A stretch of DNA of 51,217 bases from NCBI GenBank assembly GCA_902769185.1, contig CACXNV010000012.1, forward strand, positions 1 to 51,217. Direction: 5' to 3'. Shown here piece by piece: positions 16,665-25,758 of the stretch. Within the stretch, counting starts at the first letter, position 1. Every line of letters starts with the position of its first letter. This stretch comes from an uncultured Erysipelotrichaceae bacterium (GTDB lineage Bacteria; Bacillota_I; Bacilli_A; RFN20; CAG-826). The notes beneath the pieces are model-generated. The model was not told the origin of the DNA and did not search any database. It saw only the letters and a program-made list of their open reading frames with translations. Position numbers and translations under genes: made by a program.

Positions 16665-17395
16665 TTGTAATTATCGGAGAAACTCATGACGATATTCTTT
16701 ACTTTGACTCCGTTCTCGCTAATAGAAGAGAAGAGACAATTTTAGAAAAATATAAAGTCTCAATTGGCACAATTTTCTCTCAAGATGCTTTAATTGCCCA
16801 TGATGTCTTTTCTAGTAGCCTCGCTAGTGCGATATTAATGAATATTTGCGATAAATATTATGTTGATTTAATTATTTCTGTAGGAAGATGTATGTCCGTG
16901 AGCGATAAAATCAAAAACGGTGATATTGTTGTTTCTACTAGAGTCATTGACGCTAATGTTGATTTAACAATGTTTGGTAGTGTAGTGACTGGTCAAATCC
17001 CAGGGTTTGATAGATATTTCACTGTTCAAGATGATATTATCGGCTATCTATCTAAAGGATTAGAAAGACGTATTTCTATTAACTATCATTTAGCGACTTA
17101 TTTATCTTGTAGCAATATGTCTGGTGAGATGGTGGAACACCTCAAAAACAAGAAGGAGGCCTTCTATTTAGGCAGTGACTTAATTGTTATCGATCAAAAT
17201 TCAGCAGGTGTAGCTGTAGTATCTACTTTAAAAGCAATTCCATTTATTACAGTTAAAGTTTGTGAAAATAATTTAGCGGTTGTGAATAATTTAGATTCTT
17301 ATGTTTCTGTTTTAGATAAATATATTGATTTAGGTAAAGCTGTGATATCCACGATTAACGATATTAGTCGTAGTGATATTTTGGAGGGCGAATAG
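16661..17395 (+). CDS. MTA/SAH nucleosidase-like protein, probable pseudoenzyme
   Basis: The protein has 244 residues and the PNP/UDP-phosphorylase fold layout of MTA/SAH nucleosidases: an N-terminal VIIGE strand, IISVGRCMSVSDKIKNGDIV, then STRVIDANVDLTMFG and GQIPGFDRYF, which parallel the family's 'GDIVIS..yhDvD.T.FGy..GQvPg' stretch. The catalytic region is altered. The usual VDMEaAa with its nucleoside-binding glutamate reads IDQNSAG, and the following RaiSD with its catalytic aspartate reads VKVCENN. Catalysis therefore looks doubtful and the protein may sense or bind a nucleotide instead. It sits between a phosphodiesterase and a probable c-di-GMP receptor in a riboswitch operon, overlapping the former by 4 bases. 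A true but diverged nucleosidase remains possible. Confidence 0.6.
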   Translation: MIVIIGETHDDILYFDSVLANRREETILEKYKVSIGTIFSQDALIAHDVFSSSLASAILMNICDKYYVDLIISVGRCMSVSDKIKNGDIVVSTRVIDANVDLTMFGSVVTGQIPGFDRYFTVQDDIIGYLSKGLERRISINYHLATYLSCSNMSGEMVEHLKNKKEAFYLGSDLIVIDQNSAGVAVVSTLKAIPFITVKVCENNLAVVNNLDSYVSVLDKYIDLGKAVISTINDISRSDILEGE

Positions 17396-17396
17396 T

Positions 17397-20300
17397 ATGG
17401 CGAAAAAGAAAAGGGGTCTACTTCAAGCTTTTAATCGTTATATTTTAGTTCCCGCTGGAATTATGGCGATTGTTTTAGCCGTTTCCATTACGATGGCGGT
17501 TTTATACTCTCAAACTGATCGCTTAGTCTATATCATCATTTTAAGTATTACTGCTCTACTCACTTTAGCTTCTTATGTAATTTTCTATTTACGTTTATCT
17601 AAAAAATTGAAAGTGACATATTTTGAGCAGTTATACGAAACTACTTATAAAAATATTAATAAGATTAAAAATAATGACATGAACTTATTAAGTTATGGTG
17701 ATAGTGATATCCGTGAGATTCAAATGCTTGATAAAGCTACTGATGAGATTAGAGCAAAATTAGAATCTTCTTATTTAGTACTTCGTTCTCCAGAATATGA
17801 CAACATCAAATTAAAATATGTGAATAAAGATTTAAGTTTAATTACTTATCAATCTTTTAAAGAGAATATCTCCTCTATCTTATTTGTATCTCAGTCTTAT
17901 CGAAATTTAATTATCGAAGTTTATTTTGATTTACCAAAAGATATGAGAATTAAAGAATTAGATAAAGGTAGATTACTAGACTTATATAGAGCAACCTTTA
18001 AAGAACATCCAAATACTTTATATATGTTTGGTGAAGATGAAAGATCTTTAATTATTTATCTCCCTGTTATTGATTCATTTAATGAAATTAAAGAGAAACT
18101 CAACTTAGCGGTTACGGAATCCTCTTTAATGGTTAGAGATGAAAAAGGTATTCAAAATAGATTAGCGAAATACGCTTTAGTGGCCTATCCATATTCTAAT
18201 GAAGAAATGATTTTAGGCGACTTAAAATATGCGGTTAGTCAAAATAAGCCATTCAATTTATATTTACCAACTAGATTTAAGACCAATATCGATGCGAAGT
18301 TATTAATGAATACTTCGATGAATTTAAATTATTCTTCTAAAATCATTGGTGCGCTTTCTAATTTAGATTATTCGGCGATTAATAATGAGAAAAACCATAT
18401 TCTTCTTAATGAAGTTTTTGATTCGATTACTGGTTTCTTAGATATTGATGATGGAGGAATTATTGTTTATAACTCGCTTGCGGATCAATATCAAACTTAT
18501 TCCACTAACTCTAAAGGCACGATGTTTAATGGAGCGATTGATAAATCGTTTGTAGAGAAATTAGGCAAGGCAGTAGACGATGACGATGTCTATTATTTCT
18601 CCACTGTGAGACACGCTGGTATCTCTTTACAACAACCTTTAAGTATGTACGGCATTCAAAGTGGTATCTATTATGTAATTAGAGAATTAGAAACCGATAA
18701 GATTTTCGCTATTGTCTATTTATTTAATAAGAATAAAGATATGTTACTTAATACATATTTAAGAGAGACCTTCTTAATTATTTCTTTACGTATTGAAAAC
18801 TATTTTGAAAAAAGAGAAATCGCTGATTACGCGGATATGAAAACTACGGAAAACGAGAATATCCTCGCTTTAGCGAATATGTTTGTTTATCACATTGATG
18901 ATGAGCACAATATTACTTATTTATCTAAAAACGTGAAAAAGATCTTCCCAAAAATTAAAGTCGGGGAGAAGTGTTATAAACAAATGTTTGGTTATGAAAA
19001 AGCTTGTAAAGATTGTCCTCTTGCTACTAGAAAGAAGAAATATTTTGAATCTAACAATAATGGCTTTGAAGCTTCAATGACTCTTTCTGATAGAAAAGAT
19101 GATAATCATGTCATGCTCATTAAGAGTGTCAAACAAGATGAAGTATTAGGAGATTTATATCAAGAAGACTTCTTAACTTATTCTTATAAATCATTCTTTA
19201 ACGCCCTTAAAAATGAATATGTCTCTAGTGGTAGAGGCTATGTCTTACTTCTTTGTATTGATAATTATTTAGAGATTATCCATAAACTAGGCGCGGAAGG
19301 ATATAACTATTTAATTAGAGATTATGTTAGAAGCGTAAAGAATAAACTCAATATTGATGATATTTATTACTATAATCCATCAACTTTAATCATGCACTTC
19401 CCTACTATTGGACATAAAGATATCATTACTAAAATTGAAAATATCTATCCACTTAGTAAGCAAGTTTATTATGACTCTAAAGACTTATGTAAGATTAATA
19501 TCACTTATTTACCTTTAGGTTATCCAAGAGTCTACGCCAACGCTGAAGACTATATGAGACATATTGCCGAATTCTATAGAGAAAAACATGACCGTAACAA
19601 AGACTATATCTACTTTGCTGATTATCCAATTCAAAGAAGCGCTTCTAAACGTGAATTTATGTTATCCACTCTTGAAAGTGAATTCTCTGGACATAATTCT
19701 ACATCTATGAACTTACAACCAATGGTCAGAGTCAAAGACCGTCATATCGTGGGAGCAGAAATCTTATTACGTATTGCTGATGCCCATAGAAATGTCTTCT
19801 TTAACGCGCAAGAGATCTCTCAACTTGCTGAACAAGAAAAGAAGACTGGTCTTATTACTGAATCCATCATTAACTTTATCGGTCATATTTATAAAGAATA
19901 TGGTAATAACATCTTTAGAATTAATAAATTTAACCGTATCGCCATTAACATCGATAAGACTTATCTTGATGACAAAGAGTTATTAACTAAGTTAGTCTCT
20001 CTTAGCGAAGAGAATAACTTACCAGCAGGATTCGTTTCTCTAGAAATTCCTGAAGATATGATTCCAGAAAATAAAGACAAGATTAAGGCTCTTGCGGATC
20101 AATTAGAGAAATATAAGATTTTATTCTCTTGCGATAGATATATCGGTCAATACACAAATATTGATGAACTATCATATTTAGGATTTAAAGAGATTAAGAT
20201 CGCTAGAGACATTATTCTTAAGATTGATAGTGACCAAGTGAAATATGAATCTCTGAAGAAGATGGTCGCTGATTGTAAGGCCAATAACATTGGTGTATCC

Positions 20301-20438
20301 GCGGTTGGTGTGGAAAACGAAACTCAATTCAAACTCTTAAAAGAGCTTGATGAAGATATGTTTGTTCAAGGTTACTACTTATATAAACCACTTACTCGCG
20401 CAGATTTAATTACTGCCTTAGTCAGTTACGAACAATAA
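17397..20438 (+). CDS. Large membrane PAS + degenerate GGDEF/EAL protein, probable c-di-GMP receptor
   Basis: The protein has 1013 residues. Two N-terminal membrane helices (about 12-60) lead into a long region with GGDEF-like and GAF-like segments. A PAS-like domain (about 475-575) carries three cysteines, C526, C537 and C540 (GEKCYKQMF and ACKDCPL). A diverged GGDEF-fold segment follows, then a C-terminal EAL-fold domain (about 755-1010). In the EAL part several ligands persist (AEI at E788, AINIDKTYL, SLEIPE, VGVENE, VQGYYLYKP) but the metal-binding DDFG is SCDRYIGQY, so hydrolysis is unlikely and a binding role, as in LapD- or FimX-type receptors, is more plausible. I chose the ATG at 17397, preceded by GGAGG at 17382; an earlier in-frame start at 17373 lies inside the previous gene. 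It is the last gene before the operon's terminator. Possible job (inference): link c-di-GMP and a redox or metal cue to the fibre machinery. Confidence 0.75.
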   Translation: MAKKKRGLLQAFNRYILVPAGIMAIVLAVSITMAVLYSQTDRLVYIIILSITALLTLASYVIFYLRLSKKLKVTYFEQLYETTYKNINKIKNNDMNLLSYGDSDIREIQMLDKATDEIRAKLESSYLVLRSPEYDNIKLKYVNKDLSLITYQSFKENISSILFVSQSYRNLIIEVYFDLPKDMRIKELDKGRLLDLYRATFKEHPNTLYMFGEDERSLIIYLPVIDSFNEIKEKLNLAVTESSLMVRDEKGIQNRLAKYALVAYPYSNEEMILGDLKYAVSQNKPFNLYLPTRFKTNIDAKLLMNTSMNLNYSSKIIGALSNLDYSAINNEKNHILLNEVFDSITGFLDIDDGGIIVYNSLADQYQTYSTNSKGTMFNGAIDKSFVEKLGKAVDDDDVYYFSTVRHAGISLQQPLSMYGIQSGIYYVIRELETDKIFAIVYLFNKNKDMLLNTYLRETFLIISLRIENYFEKREIADYADMKTTENENILALANMFVYHIDDEHNITYLSKNVKKIFPKIKVGEKCYKQMFGYEKACKDCPLATRKKKYFESNNNGFEASMTLSDRKDDNHVMLIKSVKQDEVLGDLYQEDFLTYSYKSFFNALKNEYVSSGRGYVLLLCIDNYLEIIHKLGAEGYNYLIRDYVRSVKNKLNIDDIYYYNPSTLIMHFPTIGHKDIITKIENIYPLSKQVYYDSKDLCKINITYLPLGYPRVYANAEDYMRHIAEFYREKHDRNKDYIYFADYPIQRSASKREFMLSTLESEFSGHNSTSMNLQPMVRVKDRHIVGAEILLRIADAHRNVFFNAQEISQLAEQEKKTGLITESIINFIGHIYKEYGNNIFRINKFNRIAINIDKTYLDDKELLTKLVSLSEENNLPAGFVSLEIPEDMIPENKDKIKALADQLEKYKILFSCDRYIGQYTNIDELSYLGFKEIKIARDIILKIDSDQVKYESLKKMVADCKANNIGVSAVGVENETQFKLLKELDEDMFVQGYYLYKPLTRADLITALVSYEQ

Positions 20439-20449
20439 CAAAATCACTT

Positions 20450-20471
20450 AGACCAGGCAACTGGTCTTTTT
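20450..20471 (+). terminator. Rho-independent terminator ending the riboswitch operon
   Basis: AGACCAG and CTGGTCT form a perfect 7-bp stem around the loop GCAA, followed by a T tract. The converging small membrane-protein gene ends at 20496. Confidence 0.92.
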
Positions 20472-20495
20472 GATTGTCTATAAAAATCTAATAAC

Positions 20496-20840
20496 TTATT
20501 TATCTTGTAAGTCTTTAAGGAGTTCTTTCTTAAGGGCTTCTTTTTCTTCGTCTGTAAGATCGTTAACTGTAACAGCTTTCTTCTTGGTTGTCTTTTTCAT
20601 ATAGAGCACTAAGCCAACAATGTTAAGGGCTAAGAGCACAAATAGTGGAATGACAAACACGCAGCCGTAGAATGTTGTGTGATTGATTAAGTAGGAGATA
20701 AATCCGGTTCCAGCTTTATAGCTTTCAACATTTCCTCCTAGGACAATCGCTAGCATTATAATGTGGATAACAAATAGGAAGACAACGATTGCAAGGTCTA
20801 AAGCCCCAAGGGAAATCCATAGAATCTTTTTCTTATTCAT
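20496..20840 (-). CDS. Small two-helix membrane protein, unknown function
   Basis: The protein has about 114 residues from the ATG at 20840 (a GTG six bases earlier is possible). Two hydrophobic stretches are visible, KILWISLGALDLAIVVFLF and onward (about 5-37) and VFVIPLFVLLALNIVGLVLY (about 62-82), followed by a charged cytoplasmic tail (LTDEEKEALKKELLKDLQ) that resembles short oligomerisation helices. No family is recognised. No strong ribosome site is seen. It converges on the operon terminator and is divergent from the large GGDEF/EAL gene. It is probably real because its codon pattern and hydrophobic layout are coherent, but no role can be assigned. Confidence 0.6.
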   Translation of the reverse strand: MNKKKILWISLGALDLAIVVFLFVIHIIMLAIVLGGNVESYKAGTGFISYLINHTTFYGCVFVIPLFVLLALNIVGLVLYMKKTTKKKAVTVNDLTDEEKEALKKELLKDLQDK

Positions 20841-20944
20841 GTTCACTATTGTATTCTAACTTACTTTGATAATCAATAATCTTTTTATTATTGAAAATAG
20901 GTATAGTTTTTTATTTTTTGAAGATAAATCAGTGTCAATATATA

Positions 20945-20973
20945 TTGAACTTTAAGAAATACTTTCTTATAAT
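20945..20973 (+). promoter_or_regulatory. Sigma-A promoter for the large GGDEF/EAL gene
   Basis: TTGAAC (20945-20950), a 17-base spacer and a perfect TATAAT (20968-20973) lie about 45 bases before the start codon, in a very AT-rich spacer. Confidence 0.75.
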
Positions 20974-21019
20974 TTTCAGTAAGTAATATAAATATTATTT
21001 GTCATAAAGGAATCCAAAA

Positions 21020-24000
21020 ATGTTTTATTCAATGGTCCCTATCTTAGCGTTAGTAATAATGTTTATTACTAATTTTGATATTCTTTTTAATAAACGTTAT
21101 TTTGCTACGAACACCAAAGCTTTAAAGTCATATCGATATTTTTTAGCAGCGACATTTATTTTTTATATTTTTGATATCCTTTGGGGTTATTTAGATCCAT
21201 TAGATAACAAGATGCCAGCCATTGTGGATACTCATCTATATTTTATCGCGATGGCGTTACTTTTATTTGCCTGGACTAACTTTGTTATTAACTTTGTTAA
21301 TGGTCTACATAAATTTAAGATCATTCTCCGCGTTATTGGAATTGTCTTTGCTTTATTTGGCTTATCTTTAGCAATCGCGAATATCTTTACTCCAGTGTTA
21401 TTCTCTTATGATACTGCCGCTTATATCCCTAAATATTGGAGATATATGTTCTTAGGCTTACAAATTAGTACATTCGCAATTATTATGGTCTTTGCTTTTG
21501 TCGCTTCTTTTTCTGAAAAGGGCTATAAAAAAGGCCAATTATATTCTTTATCTGTATTTTCTTTATTTATGGCAGGAGCGGTGGCTGCTCAAACATATTA
21601 CCCACTTTATCCTATGTATTCTTTAGGGTTAGCGGCGGGCACTATTTTACTATTTACCTTCATTATTGTTTCTCAACGTATTGAAACTAGACAACAACTA
21701 CTAGAGGGAAAATATCGAGAAGAAAAGCAACTTCAAGAAATTAAAGATACTCGAGAACTTGCCTATATTGACCCATTAACTGGGGTAAGAAATAAACACG
21801 CTTATGTTGAATTTGAAACTCAAATCGATAAATTAATTCATGATGATAAGGCTGAAGAGTTTGGCCTTGTGATTTTTGATTTAAATGATTTAAAACTCAT
21901 TAATGACACGTACGGCCATGAAGCTGGTGACCAATATATTATTAAATCTGTCGAATTAATTAAATCGGTTTTCCCTTACTCCCCAACATATCGATTTGGT
22001 GGAGATGAATTTATAGTGATTTTAAAAGGTGAATTATACGCTAATCGGTTTAAATTATTAGATAAATTCAACGAGATTATTGATGAAAATAATGATAAGC
22101 AAGATCTTTCTCCAGTGGTTGCTGCTGGTGGTTCTAATTATATAAAAGGCAAAGATAATACATTACGTACCATCTTCTTAAGAGCAGATGAAAGAATGTA
22201 CGCTAGAAAAAGAAAACTAAAAGAAGCGCATTCTACAGTTGTAGAAGAAAACTCTAATGTCGGTAATAAATCTACAGGTATTAATTTAGTACAACTACGT
22301 TATGAGATGTATGAGATGTTTTATCATTCTAGTGCGGTTAGTCTTATTGATATGCTTAACGGCTCTAGTTGTGATGAAATCCTTGAAATCGATATTAATA
22401 ACGATACTTTTAAACAGTTCTATCACGTTGACGGGAAATATTTTGTGCCAGCAGTAGGATTATCTTACAAAGATTTAATTGAATTCACTTATAACTATGT
22501 CGTTCATCCAGATGATAGAGCGACTTATATGGGGTTAATGGGAATTGATGGCTTCTTTGAAAGAATCAAAAATAACCGTATTCCTAATTTTGATTTCGCC
22601 CACTTTAGATATAAGCTTCAAGACGGCACTTATGGCTGGGTTGAGCAAGTTGTAATTGCCGGAGAAGAATTTGGTATTCCTCCAGGAATGTTTAGATTAT
22701 ATGTTTTTGATATTAATAACATTAAATCTAGACAACTTGGTAATTTATCAAATGAATCCGCGGTGATTTCTGTTGGCAAAGACCAAATGACGGGTCTACT
22801 CGCTGCGAAAGAATTTATCACTAAGGCTGATGAAATTGTTTTAAATGAAAAAGATAAGAAGTGGTGTCTTATCTCTATGGATATTGAACACTTCAAGATG
22901 TTTGATGAATGGTTCGGTAGAGAAAAAGGCAACTATTTATTAGCCAAAATTGGGGCAGCTTTAAAAGAATTTGAAGAAAATAATCACGCGCTTGCGGGCT
23001 ATTTCGGGCAAGATGACTTTGTCGTTTTATGTGAATATGATGAAGATAACATCAAAAAACTATATGATAAGATTCACGAATTTATTATGACTTTTGGTCT
23101 ATCAACTGGATTCTTACCAGCCTTTGGCATTTCTTTAATTGATAAAGATATGATTGTTGTGGATGCGATGGATAGAGCAAGTATCGCAATGGGCAAAGCA
23201 AAAGCGGATATCCGTAATCGTATTTGTTTATATACAAGTGAGATGCAATTTGTTGCTGACCAAGAATATCGTATCTTAACTGAATTTATTCACGCTTTAC
23301 AGTCTGATGAAATTACCTTCTATTTACAGCCACAATGTCGCGCTTCTACTGGTCAAATTATTGGCGCAGAAGCTTTAGCAAGATGGGTTAAGGAAGATGG
23401 TATTGTTGTTCCTCCTGGTCAATTTATTCCTATTTTAGAGAAATATGGCTTTATTACAGACTTAGATAAACGCATTTGGGAAAAAGTCTTTAGCTGGACC
23501 AAGAGTTGGATTGATAATGGCAATAAACCTTTACCTGTTTCGATCAACGTCTCTAGAATTGATTTATTTAATATTGATATATTAGAGCATTTCTCCTCTT
23601 TAGCGGAAAAATACAAAATTAAACCTAGCTTAATTGAAATTGAAATTACTGAATCAGCATATGCTGAAAATATGAACATCGCGGATAAGTTAGTCCAAGA
23701 TTTACGCGCGAAAGGATTTAAAGTGCTAATTGATGACTTTGGAAGCGGTTATTCTTCTTTAAATATGCTTTCAACTTTAAAACTTGATGCGATTAAGCTA
23801 GACGCAAAATTCCTTCAAATTGATAGTGAACATCAAAGAGGAATCCATGTCTTAGAATCAGTTATCACTATGGCAAAAGGTATGTCTTTACCAATGATTA
23901 TTGAAGGAGTGGAGACTAAACGACAAATCGACTTCTTAGATCAATTTGGAGTGAGATATATCCAAGGCTATTATTTCTATAAGCCAATGCCAATAGAGGA

Positions 24001-24829
24001 ATATGAAAAGCTTATTTCTAATGAAAAGAATGTCGACTATAAAGGAATCACAGTCCGCACCAACGAACAATTTAGAATTAGAGAATTCTTAGATAAGAAT
24101 ATTTATAGTGACTCTATGCTTAATAACGTTATTGGTCCAGTTGCGATATATTCTTTAAGAAAAGAGCATATTGATATTGTTAGATATAACCAGCAATTTA
24201 TGACCGCAGTCGATGTCCCTGATTTTGTGGAGAAATTAGAAAATATTGAAGAGACAATGCCACCTGAAGACGTTCCTTTAATTTTAGATACATTTAAAAG
24301 AGCAAAAGAGAATAAATTAATGGGGGCGAGTGGCATCTTTAGATTCTATAGAGCCGATGGAGTGTTATCTTCATTTAAAATGCACCTATATTATATTGGT
24401 AAAAAAGAAGGTACTGACCGATTCTATGGTAGTGTCAGTAATGTTACAGAGTTAGTGGATCTAGAAGAGGCTAAAGCTTTAATGGCCCATTATTCTAGCG
24501 GTAATGTCATTTTAGTTCGTCACGTAGGGGGACAATGGAAATTTGCAGTTGTCTCACATAATTTAAGTGACATTATTGGTATTGATCCAAAGACTTTGGA
24601 AGATGAACTTAACGCTGGCCTAGATACTTGGAGAGTATCTCATCAAAGCGGCTTACAAGAATTTATCAAACAAATTGAATCCACACCTCCATCAAAAGGA
24701 GATATCTTTGAAAAAGATATTATTGTGTATAATATTCATAAAGAAAAAATCAGAGTACGTATTTGGGTTGAAAATATTGGTGGGGAGACAAATAATTTTG
24801 CGTATATATTAAGAAGTGAGAGAATTTAA
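21020..24829 (+). CDS. Bifunctional GGDEF-PAS-GGDEF(deg)-EAL protein with multi-TM sensor
   Basis: The protein has 1269 residues. Seven or so membrane helices (about 3-215) resemble a histidine-kinase-type 7TM sensor, followed by a linker coil and a first GGDEF domain with an intact active site (DPLTGVRNK, VIFDLNDLK, RFGGDEF at 327-331). A PAS-like domain (about 440-570) and a second, degenerate GGDEF follow (KDQMTGLLA, FGQDDF). The EAL domain (about 745-1000) is complete: GAEALARW, SINVSRID, EIEITES, LIDDFGSGYSS, AIKLD, IIEGVET and IQGYYFYKP. About 260 further residues with a PAS-like look close the protein. It can in principle both make and break c-di-GMP. No RxxD I-site precedes the first GGDEF (FPYS instead). 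AAAGG precedes the ATG, and the K+ channel gene starts two bases after the stop. Confidence 0.9.
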   Translation: MFYSMVPILALVIMFITNFDILFNKRYFATNTKALKSYRYFLAATFIFYIFDILWGYLDPLDNKMPAIVDTHLYFIAMALLLFAWTNFVINFVNGLHKFKIILRVIGIVFALFGLSLAIANIFTPVLFSYDTAAYIPKYWRYMFLGLQISTFAIIMVFAFVASFSEKGYKKGQLYSLSVFSLFMAGAVAAQTYYPLYPMYSLGLAAGTILLFTFIIVSQRIETRQQLLEGKYREEKQLQEIKDTRELAYIDPLTGVRNKHAYVEFETQIDKLIHDDKAEEFGLVIFDLNDLKLINDTYGHEAGDQYIIKSVELIKSVFPYSPTYRFGGDEFIVILKGELYANRFKLLDKFNEIIDENNDKQDLSPVVAAGGSNYIKGKDNTLRTIFLRADERMYARKRKLKEAHSTVVEENSNVGNKSTGINLVQLRYEMYEMFYHSSAVSLIDMLNGSSCDEILEIDINNDTFKQFYHVDGKYFVPAVGLSYKDLIEFTYNYVVHPDDRATYMGLMGIDGFFERIKNNRIPNFDFAHFRYKLQDGTYGWVEQVVIAGEEFGIPPGMFRLYVFDINNIKSRQLGNLSNESAVISVGKDQMTGLLAAKEFITKADEIVLNEKDKKWCLISMDIEHFKMFDEWFGREKGNYLLAKIGAALKEFEENNHALAGYFGQDDFVVLCEYDEDNIKKLYDKIHEFIMTFGLSTGFLPAFGISLIDKDMIVVDAMDRASIAMGKAKADIRNRICLYTSEMQFVADQEYRILTEFIHALQSDEITFYLQPQCRASTGQIIGAEALARWVKEDGIVVPPGQFIPILEKYGFITDLDKRIWEKVFSWTKSWIDNGNKPLPVSINVSRIDLFNIDILEHFSSLAEKYKIKPSLIEIEITESAYAENMNIADKLVQDLRAKGFKVLIDDFGSGYSSLNMLSTLKLDAIKLDAKFLQIDSEHQRGIHVLESVITMAKGMSLPMIIEGVETKRQIDFLDQFGVRYIQGYYFYKPMPIEEYEKLISNEKNVDYKGITVRTNEQFRIREFLDKNIYSDSMLNNVIGPVAIYSLRKEHIDIVRYNQQFMTAVDVPDFVEKLENIEETMPPEDVPLILDTFKRAKENKLMGASGIFRFYRADGVLSSFKMHLYYIGKKEGTDRFYGSVSNVTELVDLEEAKALMAHYSSGNVILVRHVGGQWKFAVVSHNLSDIIGIDPKTLEDELNAGLDTWRVSHQSGLQEFIKQIESTPPSKGDIFEKDIIVYNIHKEKIRVRIWVENIGGETNNFAYILRSERI

Positions 24830-24831
24830 TT

Positions 24832-25749
24832 ATGACCAAGAAAAAGAAATTTATATTAGATCAAGATATTATTAGAATCATTCTTATTGTGGTAGGAAGC
24901 ATTATTTCTACTTTAGTATTAGCGTTTTCTATTTTAGCGATTAATGAAATTCAAACTAACAACTTAGATGCTGCTAGTAAATATTTATTAGTGATTTTTG
25001 TGGTTTTAGGTTTATCTAGACTTGTCACGTTTTTTATAGAAAGAACAAAGTTAAGCTTTATTCGATTCATCACCTTATTTGTTTTTAATGTTGTTTTAGG
25101 AATTATAGTGATGTTTGCCAAAAATAATCCTTATTTCTTTGCTTTAGTTGGCGGGTTATATTGTGGCACTATTATTATTTCTCGTGTCTTTAAGTTAATA
25201 CAGAATCATTCTCGAAGAAGCATTATTATAAATAGCATCATTATTCTAATAGCGGTTTTACTCGCTGTTGGTCTATTTATTCCGAAAGATAGTAATCCAA
25301 TTTCTAGCCCAGTCACTGTTTTATGTACAGTAATCGCTATTAGTGCGTTCTTTGAAGTTATCTCTAACGCGACTACACATATGAGAGCCAGAGTTTTATT
25401 CAAGATTATTGTTAGAACCTACGCCTTAGAAATCATTTTAGGTTTAGTAACCTTAATGGTTGGTTCATCCATTATTTTAATGATCTATGAAAAAGACTCG
25501 GTTAAAACATTCTGGGATGGGTTATATCATTGCTTCGCTACTGTTACCACAATAGGATTTGGTGATTTTCCAATGGTCACACCAGTTGGAAGAGCGATCA
25601 CAGTGTTACTTGGTATATACGGCATTGTCGTTGTGGCAGTTATTACCTCTATTATCGTTAACTTCTATAACGAAACGACCGGTAAAAAAGATATCGATGA
25701 ATTTAAAGAAATCGAAGAAGAGACAAATAACAAGAAAAAGAAGAAATAG
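24832..25749 (+). CDS. Potassium channel with GFG selectivity filter
   Basis: The protein has 305 residues. Several hydrophobic helices fill residues 12-200, followed by a classic pore unit: helix (about 205-225), pore helix FWDGLYHCFATVT, filter TTIGFGD, then a last inner helix (about 257-285) and a short charged tail (EFKEIEEETNNKKKKK). The layout of several helices before the pore resembles six-helix channels, although no obvious array of arginines marks a voltage sensor. TTIGFGD is diagnostic for K+ selectivity. The start codon follows the stop of the GGDEF/EAL gene by two bases, so the two proteins are made together. A link between K+ flux or membrane potential and c-di-GMP is suggested only by this arrangement. 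Confidence 0.85.
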   Translation: MTKKKKFILDQDIIRIILIVVGSIISTLVLAFSILAINEIQTNNLDAASKYLLVIFVVLGLSRLVTFFIERTKLSFIRFITLFVFNVVLGIIVMFAKNNPYFFALVGGLYCGTIIISRVFKLIQNHSRRSIIINSIIILIAVLLAVGLFIPKDSNPISSPVTVLCTVIAISAFFEVISNATTHMRARVLFKIIVRTYALEIILGLVTLMVGSSIILMIYEKDSVKTFWDGLYHCFATVTTIGFGDFPMVTPVGRAITVLLGIYGIVVVAVITSIIVNFYNETTGKKDIDEFKEIEEETNNKKKKK

Positions 25750-25758
25750 AATTATCTT

